Of a DNA stretch of 64,000 nucleotides, positions 50,601 to 59,447 are shown piece by piece. The translations under genes were made by a program, and so were the position numbers. How positions within the stretch are numbered: the first letter of the stretch is position 1; each line of letters starts with the position of its first letter. Below the pieces are notes generated by a model. It saw nothing but the letters and a program-made list of their open reading frames with translations, searched no databases and was not told the DNA's origin. The stretch is from an uncultured Bacteroidaceae bacterium. GTDB taxonomy: Bacteria; Bacteroidota; Bacteroidia; Bacteroidales; Bacteroidaceae. The stretch is taken from contig CAJOLW010000006.1 of assembly GCA_905235525.1 (NCBI GenBank), positions 1-64,000 of the forward strand, written 5' to 3'.

Positions 50601-52309
50601 AAAAGGTTCTTTTACTCATTTGTGTCCTTTGTTTCGCCACATCGGCAAGTTTTGCGCAACCCAAGTTCGCCTCGAAGGTGGGAAAAGGTATCGTTTCTTT
50701 GAACACCTATGATCGTCAAGGCAATCTTCTGCGTCAGGGCATTGCATTCTATGTAGGGGAAAAAGGTGAAGCGATTGCCGATTACCGGTTTTTCAAAAAT
50801 GCATATCAAGCATCGGTGATAGATTTCAGCGGTAAACAGGCGGATGTTAACCTCATTTTAGGTGCCGATGACAGTTATTCGTTGGTGCGTTTCCAAATCA
50901 GTACAAAGGGGAATACAGTTCTTCCAATAGTTTCCTCCATTCAGCCGATGAAATCGACTGTCTTTGTGTTGAAACTTACAGGAAATGGGACGATGGAAAG
51001 TATTCAGGCAACGGTGGTTGACACCGCTATGATTCAAGGTAAATACGCTTATTATACTTTAGATCAACAAGTGGATGAATCGTTTGTGGGTGCACCCGTG
51101 TTCAATGCGTCTGGTGCCTTGCTGGGAATCCTTCATGCTCAGATAGCAGGCAAGAGTCATGTACTTGACATTCGGTTCCGCGAAGAACTGAAGGTGACAG
51201 CCTTCTCCAATAGTTCTGCTACAGTAGCATTAAATAACATATATATTCCTAAAGCATTGCCCGACACACCTGAAGAAGCGTTGGTCTATCTCTATGCCAA
51301 GTCGCGATCTGCTGGTAATGAGGAATACATGGATATGGTTAATCGTTTCATTATAGCCTATCCTAATAATGCTGAAGGTTACCTTCGTCGAGCCACCCCT
51401 CTGATTGACCTGACTCGTTTTGACGAGGCTGATCGCGATATGCAGCATTATCTCTCGTTGGTGGGGGACAAAGCAACTGGCAACTATAATGTGGCGTCGC
51501 TCATTTTCGATAAACTTCGTTTGCAGCCTGAGCCTGCTTACGAGAAATGGAACGAGGATGTGGCGATTCAATACGTGGAGAAAGCCTTGACGCTAAATGC
51601 CTCCATTTCAGATGAAAGTGAACGCAAGACAACCGAAACGAAGTGCCAGATTCTAAAGGCTCAATTGCTGATGAACAAGAAAGATTATGATGGAGCGTTG
51701 GCAATTTACGAAATCTTGAATAGCCGGAGCGGTGGCGCGCCTAGTTATCTTTATGCTATCAGCGTGGCTCGTGAGGGTAGGGGCGACTCCATTTCCTCTG
51801 TGATAGAGCCCATTGACAGTGCGCTTGCAATGTTCGGAAATCCTTTGCCAAACGAGGCTTCCAGTTATGTGATTCGTCGTGGGCAACTTTATGCCAATGC
51901 GGAAAAATATCGTGAAGCAGTACAAGACTATAATCAATATGCCTACCTGATGAGCAATCAGGTCAGTCCTGTCTTCTACTACGAGCGTTCCCAGATAGAA
52001 CTCAATGCTCGCATGTACCAACCTGCTCTTGAAGACCTTGACCAAGCCATTCTGATGGCACCTGACGAGCCGCTTTATCATGTAGCGCGCGCCACTCTTA
52101 CCGTACGTGTCAGTTTGTATGATGAGTGCATTACCTCCTGCCAAAATGCGCTTCGTCTCAATCCCAACATCATTGATGTGTATCGCATTCTGGGCTATGC
52201 TCAATTTCAGAAGGGAGACAAAAATGCAGCCCGTCTCAACCTCCAAAAGGCCATTGATATGGGCGATGAAACAGCCTCCAAAGTAATGGACACCCTTTTC
52301 GCCAAATGA
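50597..52309 (+). CDS. Secreted pseudoprotease-TPR protein
   Basis: 570 residues. Signal peptide (MKKVLLLICVLCFATSASFAQ), then a domain with the layout of a trypsin-like (HtrA-type) fold, then TPR repeats to the end (for example YLRRATPLIDLTRFDEAD, LRLNPNIIDVYRILGYAQF). Catalytic residues are lost: DYRFF stands where NYHVV would give the His, and VGAPVFNASGALLGI where GNSGGPVF would give the Ser. It therefore probably binds rather than cleaves. ATG 50597 overlaps the recN stop, and the next gene starts inside its own stop, so all three are coupled. Confidence 0.75.
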   Translation: MKKVLLLICVLCFATSASFAQPKFASKVGKGIVSLNTYDRQGNLLRQGIAFYVGEKGEAIADYRFFKNAYQASVIDFSGKQADVNLILGADDSYSLVRFQISTKGNTVLPIVSSIQPMKSTVFVLKLTGNGTMESIQATVVDTAMIQGKYAYYTLDQQVDESFVGAPVFNASGALLGILHAQIAGKSHVLDIRFREELKVTAFSNSSATVALNNIYIPKALPDTPEEALVYLYAKSRSAGNEEYMDMVNRFIIAYPNNAEGYLRRATPLIDLTRFDEADRDMQHYLSLVGDKATGNYNVASLIFDKLRLQPEPAYEKWNEDVAIQYVEKALTLNASISDESERKTTETKCQILKAQLLMNKKDYDGALAIYEILNSRSGGAPSYLYAISVAREGRGDSISSVIEPIDSALAMFGNPLPNEASSYVIRRGQLYANAEKYREAVQDYNQYAYLMSNQVSPVFYYERSQIELNARMYQPALEDLDQAILMAPDEPLYHVARATLTVRVSLYDECITSCQNALRLNPNIIDVYRILGYAQFQKGDKNAARLNLQKAIDMGDETASKVMDTLFAK

Positions 52310-53886
52310 AAAAGATTTTATCCTTTTCGCTGGTTGCATGGCTGTCCTTCCTGCTCAGTTGTTGCAACCGTCAAACAGATGCTCTTCTTGACCGTGCCGA
52401 GAGTTTCCTTCCGGCGCACCCTGATAGTGCAGCACTCTGTTTGGGTAGCATTCCACGGGAAGAACTGAACGATTCGCAAAGGGCATTGTATGGGTTGTTG
52501 TACACCATCGTTTCCCATTATCGGGAGGATGGTGTTATCAGTGATACCCTCATCAGAGACTCTTATAATTACTATCGTAAAGTATCGCGGGTAGGCCAAA
52601 CATCCGACCCCTTCCTCCTGCGTCGATATGCACAAGGGTGCTACTACATGAGCGTTTTCTACACCAATTCCGATAGTCTTGAACAATGTGGCGAACTGCT
52701 CCAGCAATCCATCCGCTGTAGTGAACAATGTGAGGATTGGCATACCTGCTATCTGGCACATACTTTGCTCAGTCTTACCAATAGTTGGGAAAATCCGCAG
52801 GATGCTATTCGGCAAGCCAAGAAAGCATTGGAAATCTATCACAAAATAAACGATGACATCAACAACGAAGTGCTCATTATGGGACATGTGGCAGCCTCCT
52901 ATCTATCAGCAGCGGAACCCGACAGTGCCCTTGAATATTATCTGAAAGGTTACGAGTTGGCAGAGACAAACCATTTGCGTGAGGCTCAAAACAACATGTG
53001 CATGGGGCTTTCCGACACTTATTGCTATATGGGTGCTTTTTGGCACGCCCTTCTCTATGCAAAAATAGGTGTAGAGACGGCTGACAGTACTACCCTCGCA
53101 TCTTCTTTGCTCTCCTTGGCGCAGTGCTATTATGCCAATGATTCGTTGGAGCAGGCAAAAGCCGTGCTTGACACCATCCGTTGCGATTCTGACGACTATG
53201 TCAACCGATACCTTACTCTTCGTACTTTGTCTGAAATTGCTGTGCAGAACCGCAACATTGATTCTCTTTATGCTTATGTGGATTCTGCCTACGTATTTCT
53301 GGAGGATCGCTTCTCACGTGAGCAACAGGTGAAAGATGCCGTCGCCATTCAGGAAAAGAAGCAGGAAGAGGTGCGTCACGAAACCGAACTTCACGGATGG
53401 ATTGTCGCCTTCACGTTCGTTTTCCTTCTGCTGGTCGCTGGTGTCGTCTTTTATTTTTATTATGTGCGTAAACGCCCAGCGCATCAACTTGAAGCGAATG
53501 TGGAAGAAGAACTGCACCACTCTTATGCCCTTGCTCCAGAAGTGTTGCAGAAACGTCTGCTGCAACGTCTGGAATCTGTCCACAAACACCCCTCCACTCC
53601 CAAACTGAAGAAGCGTGAGGAAAGGGCATGGACTGAACTGGAAAAACTCATCAACGAAACCGACAATGACTTTGTAAAGAAACTGCGTCAGCAATATCCA
53701 GATCTCAAGGAAAAGGACATCCATTTGTGTATATTGGTGCGTCTTAAAGAGTCTAACGCTACGCTTGTCAATATCTTCAATGTTGGAGAATCCGCTGTTA
53801 AGAAGCGTAAATCTACACTCAAGAAGCATGGTTTCCATATCACCGATACGGATATTACTTTGGAACAGATTATTGAGAATTTTTAG
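52306..53886 (+). CDS. TPR membrane protein with C-terminal LuxR-like DNA-binding domain
   Basis: 526 residues: lipoprotein-type signal (FLLSCC), extracytoplasmic TPR helices to about residue 360, one membrane helix (WIVAFTFVFLLLVAGVVFYFYYV), then a cytosolic coiled coil and a terminal helix-turn-helix (FVKKLRQQYPDLKEKDIHLC, SNATLVNIFNVGESAVKKRKS). This architecture belongs to Bacteroidetes one-component regulators that carry signals across the membrane. The ATG overlaps the previous stop (ATGA). The intergenic region just downstream holds repeated TGTGAA sites and the promoter of the DUF4419 gene, a plausible target. Confidence 0.8.
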   Translation: MKKILSFSLVAWLSFLLSCCNRQTDALLDRAESFLPAHPDSAALCLGSIPREELNDSQRALYGLLYTIVSHYREDGVISDTLIRDSYNYYRKVSRVGQTSDPFLLRRYAQGCYYMSVFYTNSDSLEQCGELLQQSIRCSEQCEDWHTCYLAHTLLSLTNSWENPQDAIRQAKKALEIYHKINDDINNEVLIMGHVAASYLSAAEPDSALEYYLKGYELAETNHLREAQNNMCMGLSDTYCYMGAFWHALLYAKIGVETADSTTLASSLLSLAQCYYANDSLEQAKAVLDTIRCDSDDYVNRYLTLRTLSEIAVQNRNIDSLYAYVDSAYVFLEDRFSREQQVKDAVAIQEKKQEEVRHETELHGWIVAFTFVFLLLVAGVVFYFYYVRKRPAHQLEANVEEELHHSYALAPEVLQKRLLQRLESVHKHPSTPKLKKREERAWTELEKLINETDNDFVKKLRQQYPDLKEKDIHLCILVRLKESNATLVNIFNVGESAVKKRKSTLKKHGFHITDTDITLEQIIENF

Positions 53887-53948
53887 TATTATCTTCTTAT
53901 TGTTTTTCAGATAGATATTATTAAAACTTTCCACCCTGTTTTCTACCC

Positions 53949-54048
53949 TTTGTGAACTATTTGTGAATTATCTTTAAAGGGCATCTGAAAATGTGAATTT
54001 TTTGTGAACTGATTTTCTTTGTGAGATACAAAAGAACCCCCACCTTTG
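53949..54048 (+). promoter_or_regulatory. Promoter of the DUF4419 gene with phased TGTGAA sites
   Basis: TGTGAA occurs at 53951, 53962, 53992 and 54003, and TGTGAG at 54020: two pairs with exact 11-base spacing, then a copy whose TTTG (54018-54021) is the -33 element. After a 19-base gap comes the -7 CACCTTTG (54041-54048). The four upstream copies sit at roughly -50, -61, -91 and -102, where activator sites would be expected. Confidence 0.65.
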
Positions 54049-54088
54049 CATCAAACAAAAAATTGTGTCATTAAAACAAGTTTGCCTT

Positions 54089-55783
54089 ATGAAAAAAAAT
54101 CGCATTATGCTATTGGCATTCGTTTGCCTCGCTTTCTCTACCATCAATTATGGATTGAGTCAACCAACCGTGCCTGGTCAATCTCAGGTGCATGCCTACA
54201 CACTTCCATTGCCTCTTGACAAATCTACCCCAATGGAGCGTTTCGACATTGACAACATTGTGGATGAAGCCTGGAACCAGTCGGTGCAAGAAAAGGCTCC
54301 ATCAACCAAGAAGCCCAAGAAGCAGAAGAAGAATGACAATATTCTCAAACGCACGAACTCGAGCATCACTTTCGTTGTGGATGGGGAGTTGCCTGCCCCT
54401 AAGAAGAAATTGACGATGCACAAAGACGGTAAAGCGCTTGCAGATCAGATTGTGGGCAATACGCTGAAGATTCCGTCCAAACTTCGACAAGTGGTGAAGA
54501 CCAGTTTTGACAAGGACGAATTCTGCTACATGGCGGAGGATAATTTTTATAAATGTATGGTGCAGGCGTATGCTGACCATCGCCCCGTGGTGCTTTCGCC
54601 CGACATTGTGTGGCTTATCATCGCACAGAACTTTTCTGCCTATGTGAATGCACATTCGGACGTGATGCGTGACTATTTTGTGGCGCATGAGGGGAAGATG
54701 GATTTGGTGGTCGATTCGAACAATGACATCTTAGAGCAGACAGGCAATGGCGATTGGGAGCAACTGCTGAACGACTTTTCCGCTTGTGTTGCCCAAAATA
54801 CAAAGGGGGAGGTGGCAGAGATGCTGACAGCCAATTTCACCACCACAGGCTTCACTGAGCGGATTGCCTCGCAAATCACGTTGATAGATGTGGTCAAGAC
54901 TTATTTCAATTATTGGAACTTGGTTGCAGGATGCGGCATTCCGTACATCACGCTCGAAGGCACTCATGAAGACTGGCAGAAGGTGCGTGAGAAAGCACGT
55001 GGCTTGTCGAAGTATGGTCTTGAAAAGTGGTCAAAAGAATTGGATGAAATATTGACGGAATTTGTGAAAGCATCGGAAGGGAACCCCAACCAGGCTTTCT
55101 GGCAAGACATCGTGAAGAAAACGCGTGTGGATGAATTGAAGTCCAAGGTGTATTGTGGTATGTATGATGAAAAGGGAACGACAAAATTGGACGGCTGGTT
55201 CCTGAGGTTTTTTCTTGATAAGGTTGAGGGAACTGCTATAAAAGAAAAGTTTTGGGCAGAAGACATGCCATCAGAAATGGTGCGCGTGCCTTTCAAACAT
55301 GCCTATTATGACCCCGCCACGCATGAAATACGGAAGGTCTTCCCGATGGAATTGTGGGCAGGATTTGTGGGTGTGGAAGAAGACGCCCAAACCAAGGCGC
55401 TCACTCCTAAGATTGGGTGGTTCGCCCGCCATTCTGACGAGGAAGCCGAGGAACTTTCACATCTGAAGGAAGAAGCCAAATATGGGTATCTCCACTATAC
55501 GATGAATGAAAAAAGACCGGAGGTACCTGCCACTTTTTCCAGAGTGGACAGTATCACAAATTTGGATCTCACTTTTAAGAACGTTCCAGTCAACATTCCC
55601 GCATGGATGGACAACGTCAAGATTACAAACATCACCATCCATTTCAGTGGTGATATGACAGAGGAGGAAGAAGCGCAACTGCGCCAGCGATTCCCTCAAG
55701 CGAAAATCATAGATATGGAAAAAGAAGCAGCCGAAAGGCGCCAGCAATTAGTTCCTGTCCACAATAGAAAAAGGAAAGGATGA
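54089..55783 (+). CDS. DUF4419 domain protein, secreted
   Basis: 564 residues from ATG 54089, with a signal peptide (MKKNRIMLLAFVCLAFSTINYG). A Lys-rich linker (STKKPKKQKKNDN) precedes the DUF4419 domain, recognised by LSPDIVWLIIAQNFSAYVNAHS, NFTTTGFTERIASQITLIDVVKTYFNY and CGIPYITLEGTHEDWQKV, which continues to PAFSHxE-like segments near the C-terminus. The domain is known from fungi and bacteria without a defined activity. It is a single gene with its own elaborate promoter and no close partner downstream; the membrane regulator encoded upstream may control it. Confidence 0.82.
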   Translation: MKKNRIMLLAFVCLAFSTINYGLSQPTVPGQSQVHAYTLPLPLDKSTPMERFDIDNIVDEAWNQSVQEKAPSTKKPKKQKKNDNILKRTNSSITFVVDGELPAPKKKLTMHKDGKALADQIVGNTLKIPSKLRQVVKTSFDKDEFCYMAEDNFYKCMVQAYADHRPVVLSPDIVWLIIAQNFSAYVNAHSDVMRDYFVAHEGKMDLVVDSNNDILEQTGNGDWEQLLNDFSACVAQNTKGEVAEMLTANFTTTGFTERIASQITLIDVVKTYFNYWNLVAGCGIPYITLEGTHEDWQKVREKARGLSKYGLEKWSKELDEILTEFVKASEGNPNQAFWQDIVKKTRVDELKSKVYCGMYDEKGTTKLDGWFLRFFLDKVEGTAIKEKFWAEDMPSEMVRVPFKHAYYDPATHEIRKVFPMELWAGFVGVEEDAQTKALTPKIGWFARHSDEEAEELSHLKEEAKYGYLHYTMNEKRPEVPATFSRVDSITNLDLTFKNVPVNIPAWMDNVKITNITIHFSGDMTEEEEAQLRQRFPQAKIIDMEKEAAERRQQLVPVHNRKRKG

Positions 55784-55848
55784 TGGGTGGAAATAGACCT
55801 CTCAGAGCTTGAGCCTATTCATCGAATGGACATCATTGAGAAATAGAC

Positions 55849-56637
55849 TTAAAGTGCCACCTCCACCTCTACGGGGCAATGGTCGCTGCCCAAGATGTCA
55901 GTGTGTATCTTTGCTGATAGGAGTTGGGATTGAAGTCGGTTGGAGCAGAGCCAATAGTCGATGCGCCAACCGGCATTCTTTTCGCGGGCATGGAAACGGT
56001 AACTCCACCACGAATAGATATCGGGAGTATCAGGAAAGAAATGACGGAATGTGTCGGTGAAACCAGCATTGAGGAGGTCGGTGAATTTGGCACGTTCTTC
56101 ATCGGTGAAACCGGCGTTGTGGCGATTAGACTTCGGGTTCTTGATGTCAATCTCTTCATGTGCCACATTCATATCGCCACAAACAAGAACGGGCTTCTGT
56201 GCATCAAGTTTTTGTATATAGAGACGAAAAGCATCATCCCATGTCATGCGTTGGTTAAGGCGTTTGAGCCCATCTTGAGAGTTGGGGGTATAAACAGTGA
56301 TGACATAGAATTTCTCATATTCGAGGGTGATGACACGTCCCTCTGTATTCATGCCGAGCCACCCGTTGTCAGACATGGAAGAGACGATTTCATCGGGCAA
56401 TCCAAGGGTGACGGAGAGAGGTGTGTGCTTAGTGTAGATGGCTGTGCCTGAATAACCTTTCTTTTCGGCATAGTTCCAATAGGACTGATAGCCAGGAAAG
56501 GCGAGGTCGAGTTGTCCCTCCTGCATCTTCGTCTCTTGCAGACAAAAGAAATCCGCGTCGAGCGTGGTGAAGACCTCGGAAAAGCCCTTACCACATACGG
56601 CACGGAGACCATTAACATTCCATGAGATGAACTTCAT
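55849..56637 (-). CDS. Exodeoxyribonuclease III (AP endonuclease)
   Basis: 262 residues. EEP-fold motifs: ISWNVNGLRA, FFCLQETKMQEGQ (metal-binding Glu), GDMNVAHEEIDIKNPK, the catalytic FTDEERAKF region, and LGSDHCPVEVEV at the end. It repairs abasic sites and trims 3' ends. The start is ATG 56637 (MKFISWNVNG); the longer frame to 56700 reads through a TTCGTGGTTAATTC repeat and is rejected. The convergent DUF4419 gene ends 65 bases away without a clear terminator. Confidence 0.94.
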   Translation of the reverse strand: MKFISWNVNGLRAVCGKGFSEVFTTLDADFFCLQETKMQEGQLDLAFPGYQSYWNYAEKKGYSGTAIYTKHTPLSVTLGLPDEIVSSMSDNGWLGMNTEGRVITLEYEKFYVITVYTPNSQDGLKRLNQRMTWDDAFRLYIQKLDAQKPVLVCGDMNVAHEEIDIKNPKSNRHNAGFTDEERAKFTDLLNAGFTDTFRHFFPDTPDIYSWWSYRFHAREKNAGWRIDYWLCSNRLQSQLLSAKIHTDILGSDHCPVEVEVAL

Positions 56638-56673
56638 AAACCGTGATGTTTTGTCAATAGAATTGATGAAAAA

Positions 56674-56741
56674 ATTCGTGGTTAATTCTTGGTAATTCAT
56701 GTTTTTATTTCAACACGAATGATCACGAATTAACCACGAAT
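56674..56741. repeat. 15-bp inverted repeat with ACGAATGATCA direct repeats upstream of exoA
   Basis: ATTCGTGGTTAATTC (56674-56688) is matched exactly by GAATTAACCACGAAT (56727-56741). The right side also has ACGAATGATCA twice (about 56715-56725 and 56736-56746). Related words (ATCACGAATTAAATGAATC) precede the barrel gene near 10204. Confidence 0.75.
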
Positions 56742-56766
56742 GATCATAAATTATTCTTTATATGTA

Positions 56767-58263
56767 TTATGCGAATTTGCTGAAATCCACCTTGTGCATG
56801 TCGCCTTCTTTGATGAATGTGTCGTGGAAGGCATGGGTGGCAGCAAGGTTGTGCCATGACTGTCCCTTTTGCGAAATCTTGAGGTAGTCCCAAAGGAGTT
56901 GCTTGTAGTCGGGGTGTGCACAGTTCTCGATGATGGCATGTGCACGCTCAATAGGGCTCTTGCCACGAAGGTCGGCTACACCCTGCTCAGTTACAATGAT
57001 GTTGACATCGTGCTCGGTGTGGTCTACATGACTACAGAACGGTACAATGGCAGAGATAGCACCACCTTTGGCTACAGATGAGCAAGTGAAAATGCTGAGG
57101 AAGGCGTTGCGCTCGAAGTCGCCAGAACCACCGATACCGTTCATCATCTTGGTGCCGCAAATCTGAGTGGAGTTTGCGTGTCCGTAGAGGTCAACCTCAA
57201 TGGCTGTATTGATGGCAATGAGTCCCAAACGGCGAATCACCTCGGCGTTGTTGGAGATTTCTGACTGACGGAGCACAAGTTTGTCCTTAAAGAAATCGAT
57301 GTTGTCGTAGATGCTCAAGAGTTTGTCGTTGGTGACAGTGAGTGAGCAAGTGGAAGCACACTTCACTTTCTCTTGGAACATGAGGTCAACGATGGCATTC
57401 TGGAGCACCTCTGTATAGACTTCCATTTGTGGCATTTCAGGGTTGCTTCCGAGTGCGAAGAGGATAGCATTTGCTGTAGTGCCCACACCACTCTGGAAAG
57501 GAAGGAAGTTAGGAGGGATGATGCCGCGCTTTTTCTCACCCATAAGGAAGTTTGCCACGTTCTCACCAATCTTGTCGGTGATAGGATCGGCATCCTTAAA
57601 GGAACGTGCCTCGTCGGGAATGTTGCACTCAACGACACCCACCACCTTCTTGGGGTCAAGTTGGAGATATGGAGTACCGATGCGGTCCGTCACCTTTTCG
57701 ATTGGAATAGGCTTGCGACAAGGAGGGTCAAGTGGTTCATACACGTCATGCAGACCTTTTGATTTTGGCGAGTGGAAAGCATTCAACTCAAGGATGATGC
57801 CCTTTTGTGCCAAACGTGCTACAGTGGGAGAGATGCCACCTGCAGCAGTGAGATATACCTTGCCGTCTTCTTCGATGGCACATACTTCAAGGATAGCCCA
57901 ATCCACTTGTCCAAGGAATCCATAACGGAGATCCTGAGCCATCATGCCGAGGTGGATGTCATTGTAGGCAATCTCACCAGCATTCACATGCTTGCGGAAG
58001 GTAGAATTGGTGGTATAGGGAGCACGGTAGCGGATGGCTTGCTCGTCAGACAGCACACCGTCACAGGACTGACCTGTTGATGCACCTGTGAAGATGCCAA
58101 TCTGATAAGGATGTCCTGCCTCGTGCTCAGCATGAGCAATCTTGGCAATTTCTGCCGTTACTGCTTTTGGGGTGCCTGCTGGAGTGAAGCCAGACAGACC
58201 AATGTTGTCTCCATTTTTGATGAGTGCTGCAGCCTCTGCAGCGGTGATTCTTGTAAATGCCAT
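56767..58263 (-). CDS. Acetyl-CoA hydrolase/transferase family, probable succinate (propionate):acetate CoA transferase
   Basis: 498 residues. The family markers are FTRITAAEAAALIKNGDNIGLSGFTPAGTPKAV at the N-terminus, NGIGGSGDFERNAF and VTEQGVADLRGKSPIERA in the C-terminal half. It moves CoA between acetate, succinate or propionate, fitting mixed-acid (succinate/propionate/acetate) fermentation by Prevotella-like bacteria. The start is ATG 58263 (MAFTRIT); the longer frame to 58314 covers the promoter. A perfect -33/-7 promoter lies just upstream. Confidence 0.92.
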   Translation of the reverse strand: MAFTRITAAEAAALIKNGDNIGLSGFTPAGTPKAVTAEIAKIAHAEHEAGHPYQIGIFTGASTGQSCDGVLSDEQAIRYRAPYTTNSTFRKHVNAGEIAYNDIHLGMMAQDLRYGFLGQVDWAILEVCAIEEDGKVYLTAAGGISPTVARLAQKGIILELNAFHSPKSKGLHDVYEPLDPPCRKPIPIEKVTDRIGTPYLQLDPKKVVGVVECNIPDEARSFKDADPITDKIGENVANFLMGEKKRGIIPPNFLPFQSGVGTTANAILFALGSNPEMPQMEVYTEVLQNAIVDLMFQEKVKCASTCSLTVTNDKLLSIYDNIDFFKDKLVLRQSEISNNAEVIRRLGLIAINTAIEVDLYGHANSTQICGTKMMNGIGGSGDFERNAFLSIFTCSSVAKGGAISAIVPFCSHVDHTEHDVNIIVTEQGVADLRGKSPIERAHAIIENCAHPDYKQLLWDYLKISQKGQSWHNLAATHAFHDTFIKEGDMHKVDFSKFA

Positions 58264-58301
58264 AAAACCTTTAAGTATTACACAGTTTTCCAAAATTTGT
58301 G

Positions 58302-58332
58302 CAAAATTAGACATTTTATTTGGATTGACAAA
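58302..58332 (-). promoter_or_regulatory. Promoter of the CoA transferase gene
   Basis: On the minus strand TTTG (58332-58329), 19-base gap, TAATTTTG (58309-58302), about 38 bases before the ATG. Confidence 0.78.
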
Positions 58333-58334
58333 AA

Positions 58335-58367
58335 AAGTAGCACAAAAACTGATGCTTTGTGCTACTT
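58335..58367 (-). terminator. Intrinsic terminator of the gls operon
   Basis: AAGTAGCACAAA (58335-58346) pairs perfectly with TTTGTGCTACTT (58356-58367); on the minus strand the stem is followed by a run of T. It ends the glsA-glsB transcript just before the CoA transferase promoter. Confidence 0.88.
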
Positions 58368-58396
58368 AATATAATAAATATATGTGTAAAATATCT

Positions 58397-59428
58397 TTAT
58401 TTCACGGGATCGAAGTCATCCATTAGTGTTTCTTTTTTGTTTTTGGGCTCGTAGATGACCTTGTTGGCTCCACTGGTGATTTGGACGAATTCTGGATGTT
58501 CTTTGGCGAAATTGTCAACATATCGGATTCTTTTTTGATCATAAATCTCGCTGACAGCGATGAGGATGCCGGTTTCTTCTACGTCCCCAAAGCCATAGTT
58601 GATGGCAGTGCCAAACATCTTCATGGTGGGGGAGAGACTCATGTAGGCATTGACCAATGGGGGAATGTTATAACCAAGGGCGCGTACCTCGTGATTCAAA
58701 ATCTTGTAGTCCTCCTTGAAAGAGTCCTCGCAAAAAAGTTCCTCAAATTCTTTCGGGTCATGTTCCAATTCAAGAGGTTTGGTGGGAATGACGAGTCCGT
58801 CTTTGTCGCCGAAGTGCTTGCGCAGGAAATAGAGAATCATGTCGCGTCCCTTGCGGTTGTAACTGGGGTACATGGTCATCTTGCCGAAGAAATATTTGCA
58901 TCCAGGCATGATAACCGCCAAGGCACCAAGTCCATCCCACAGGTTGTCAAGGGCGAAGATGGACTTGCCATCGGCACGAGTGGACTGATATTCGAGCGTG
59001 ACGAATGAACGTCCCAATTCGATGGTGTAGGGCATATATTCCTTGATGAACTTGTCAGAGAAATGGAACATGTGGCTGGTGGCAAGGATAGGCTGTCCCT
59101 TTTCGTCTAACTGTATATCTGGACCAAGGATATAGCGATAGCCACCGATGATTTCTTCCGATTCGGGGTTCCACACGATGAGTTGCTTGTAGGGGTTTTC
59201 CATCGTGTCGAACTTGTCGAGGTCGCAATCAAGGCCTGTACCACCACCAGCAGCACGAAAGGCTATTTCGCGTAGACGACCGATTTCGCGAACAACATTG
59301 GGGGCATTTTGCCATGTGACAACATAAACCTCATTGTTGCTCTTGCTGGTCATACGCAATCGCCGCTCGTCGGTGAGTTCCGATTTCAGCACCTCTTTGG
59401 GAATAGGTGCGATGATTTCTGCTTCCAT
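58397..59428 (-). CDS. glsB: GNAT-family N-acyltransferase for glycine lipids
   Basis: 343 residues. Hemolysin/OlsB-type acyltransferase features: REIAFRAAGGGTG and DLDKFD near residues 48-73, YRYILG, and ELGRSFV in the middle. In Bacteroides thetaiotaomicron GlsB makes N-acyl-glycine, the first step to glycine and serine-glycine lipids; the family match and pairing with a PlsC-type gene support the same role. It starts 19 bases after the glsA stop and ends before a strong terminator. Confidence 0.85.
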   Translation of the reverse strand: MEAEIIAPIPKEVLKSELTDERRLRMTSKSNNEVYVVTWQNAPNVVREIGRLREIAFRAAGGGTGLDCDLDKFDTMENPYKQLIVWNPESEEIIGGYRYILGPDIQLDEKGQPILATSHMFHFSDKFIKEYMPYTIELGRSFVTLEYQSTRADGKSIFALDNLWDGLGALAVIMPGCKYFFGKMTMYPSYNRKGRDMILYFLRKHFGDKDGLVIPTKPLELEHDPKEFEELFCEDSFKEDYKILNHEVRALGYNIPPLVNAYMSLSPTMKMFGTAINYGFGDVEETGILIAVSEIYDQKRIRYVDNFAKEHPEFVQITSGANKVIYEPKNKKETLMDDFDPVK

Positions 59429-59447
59429 ATCTTGTATTTCCTTATTC

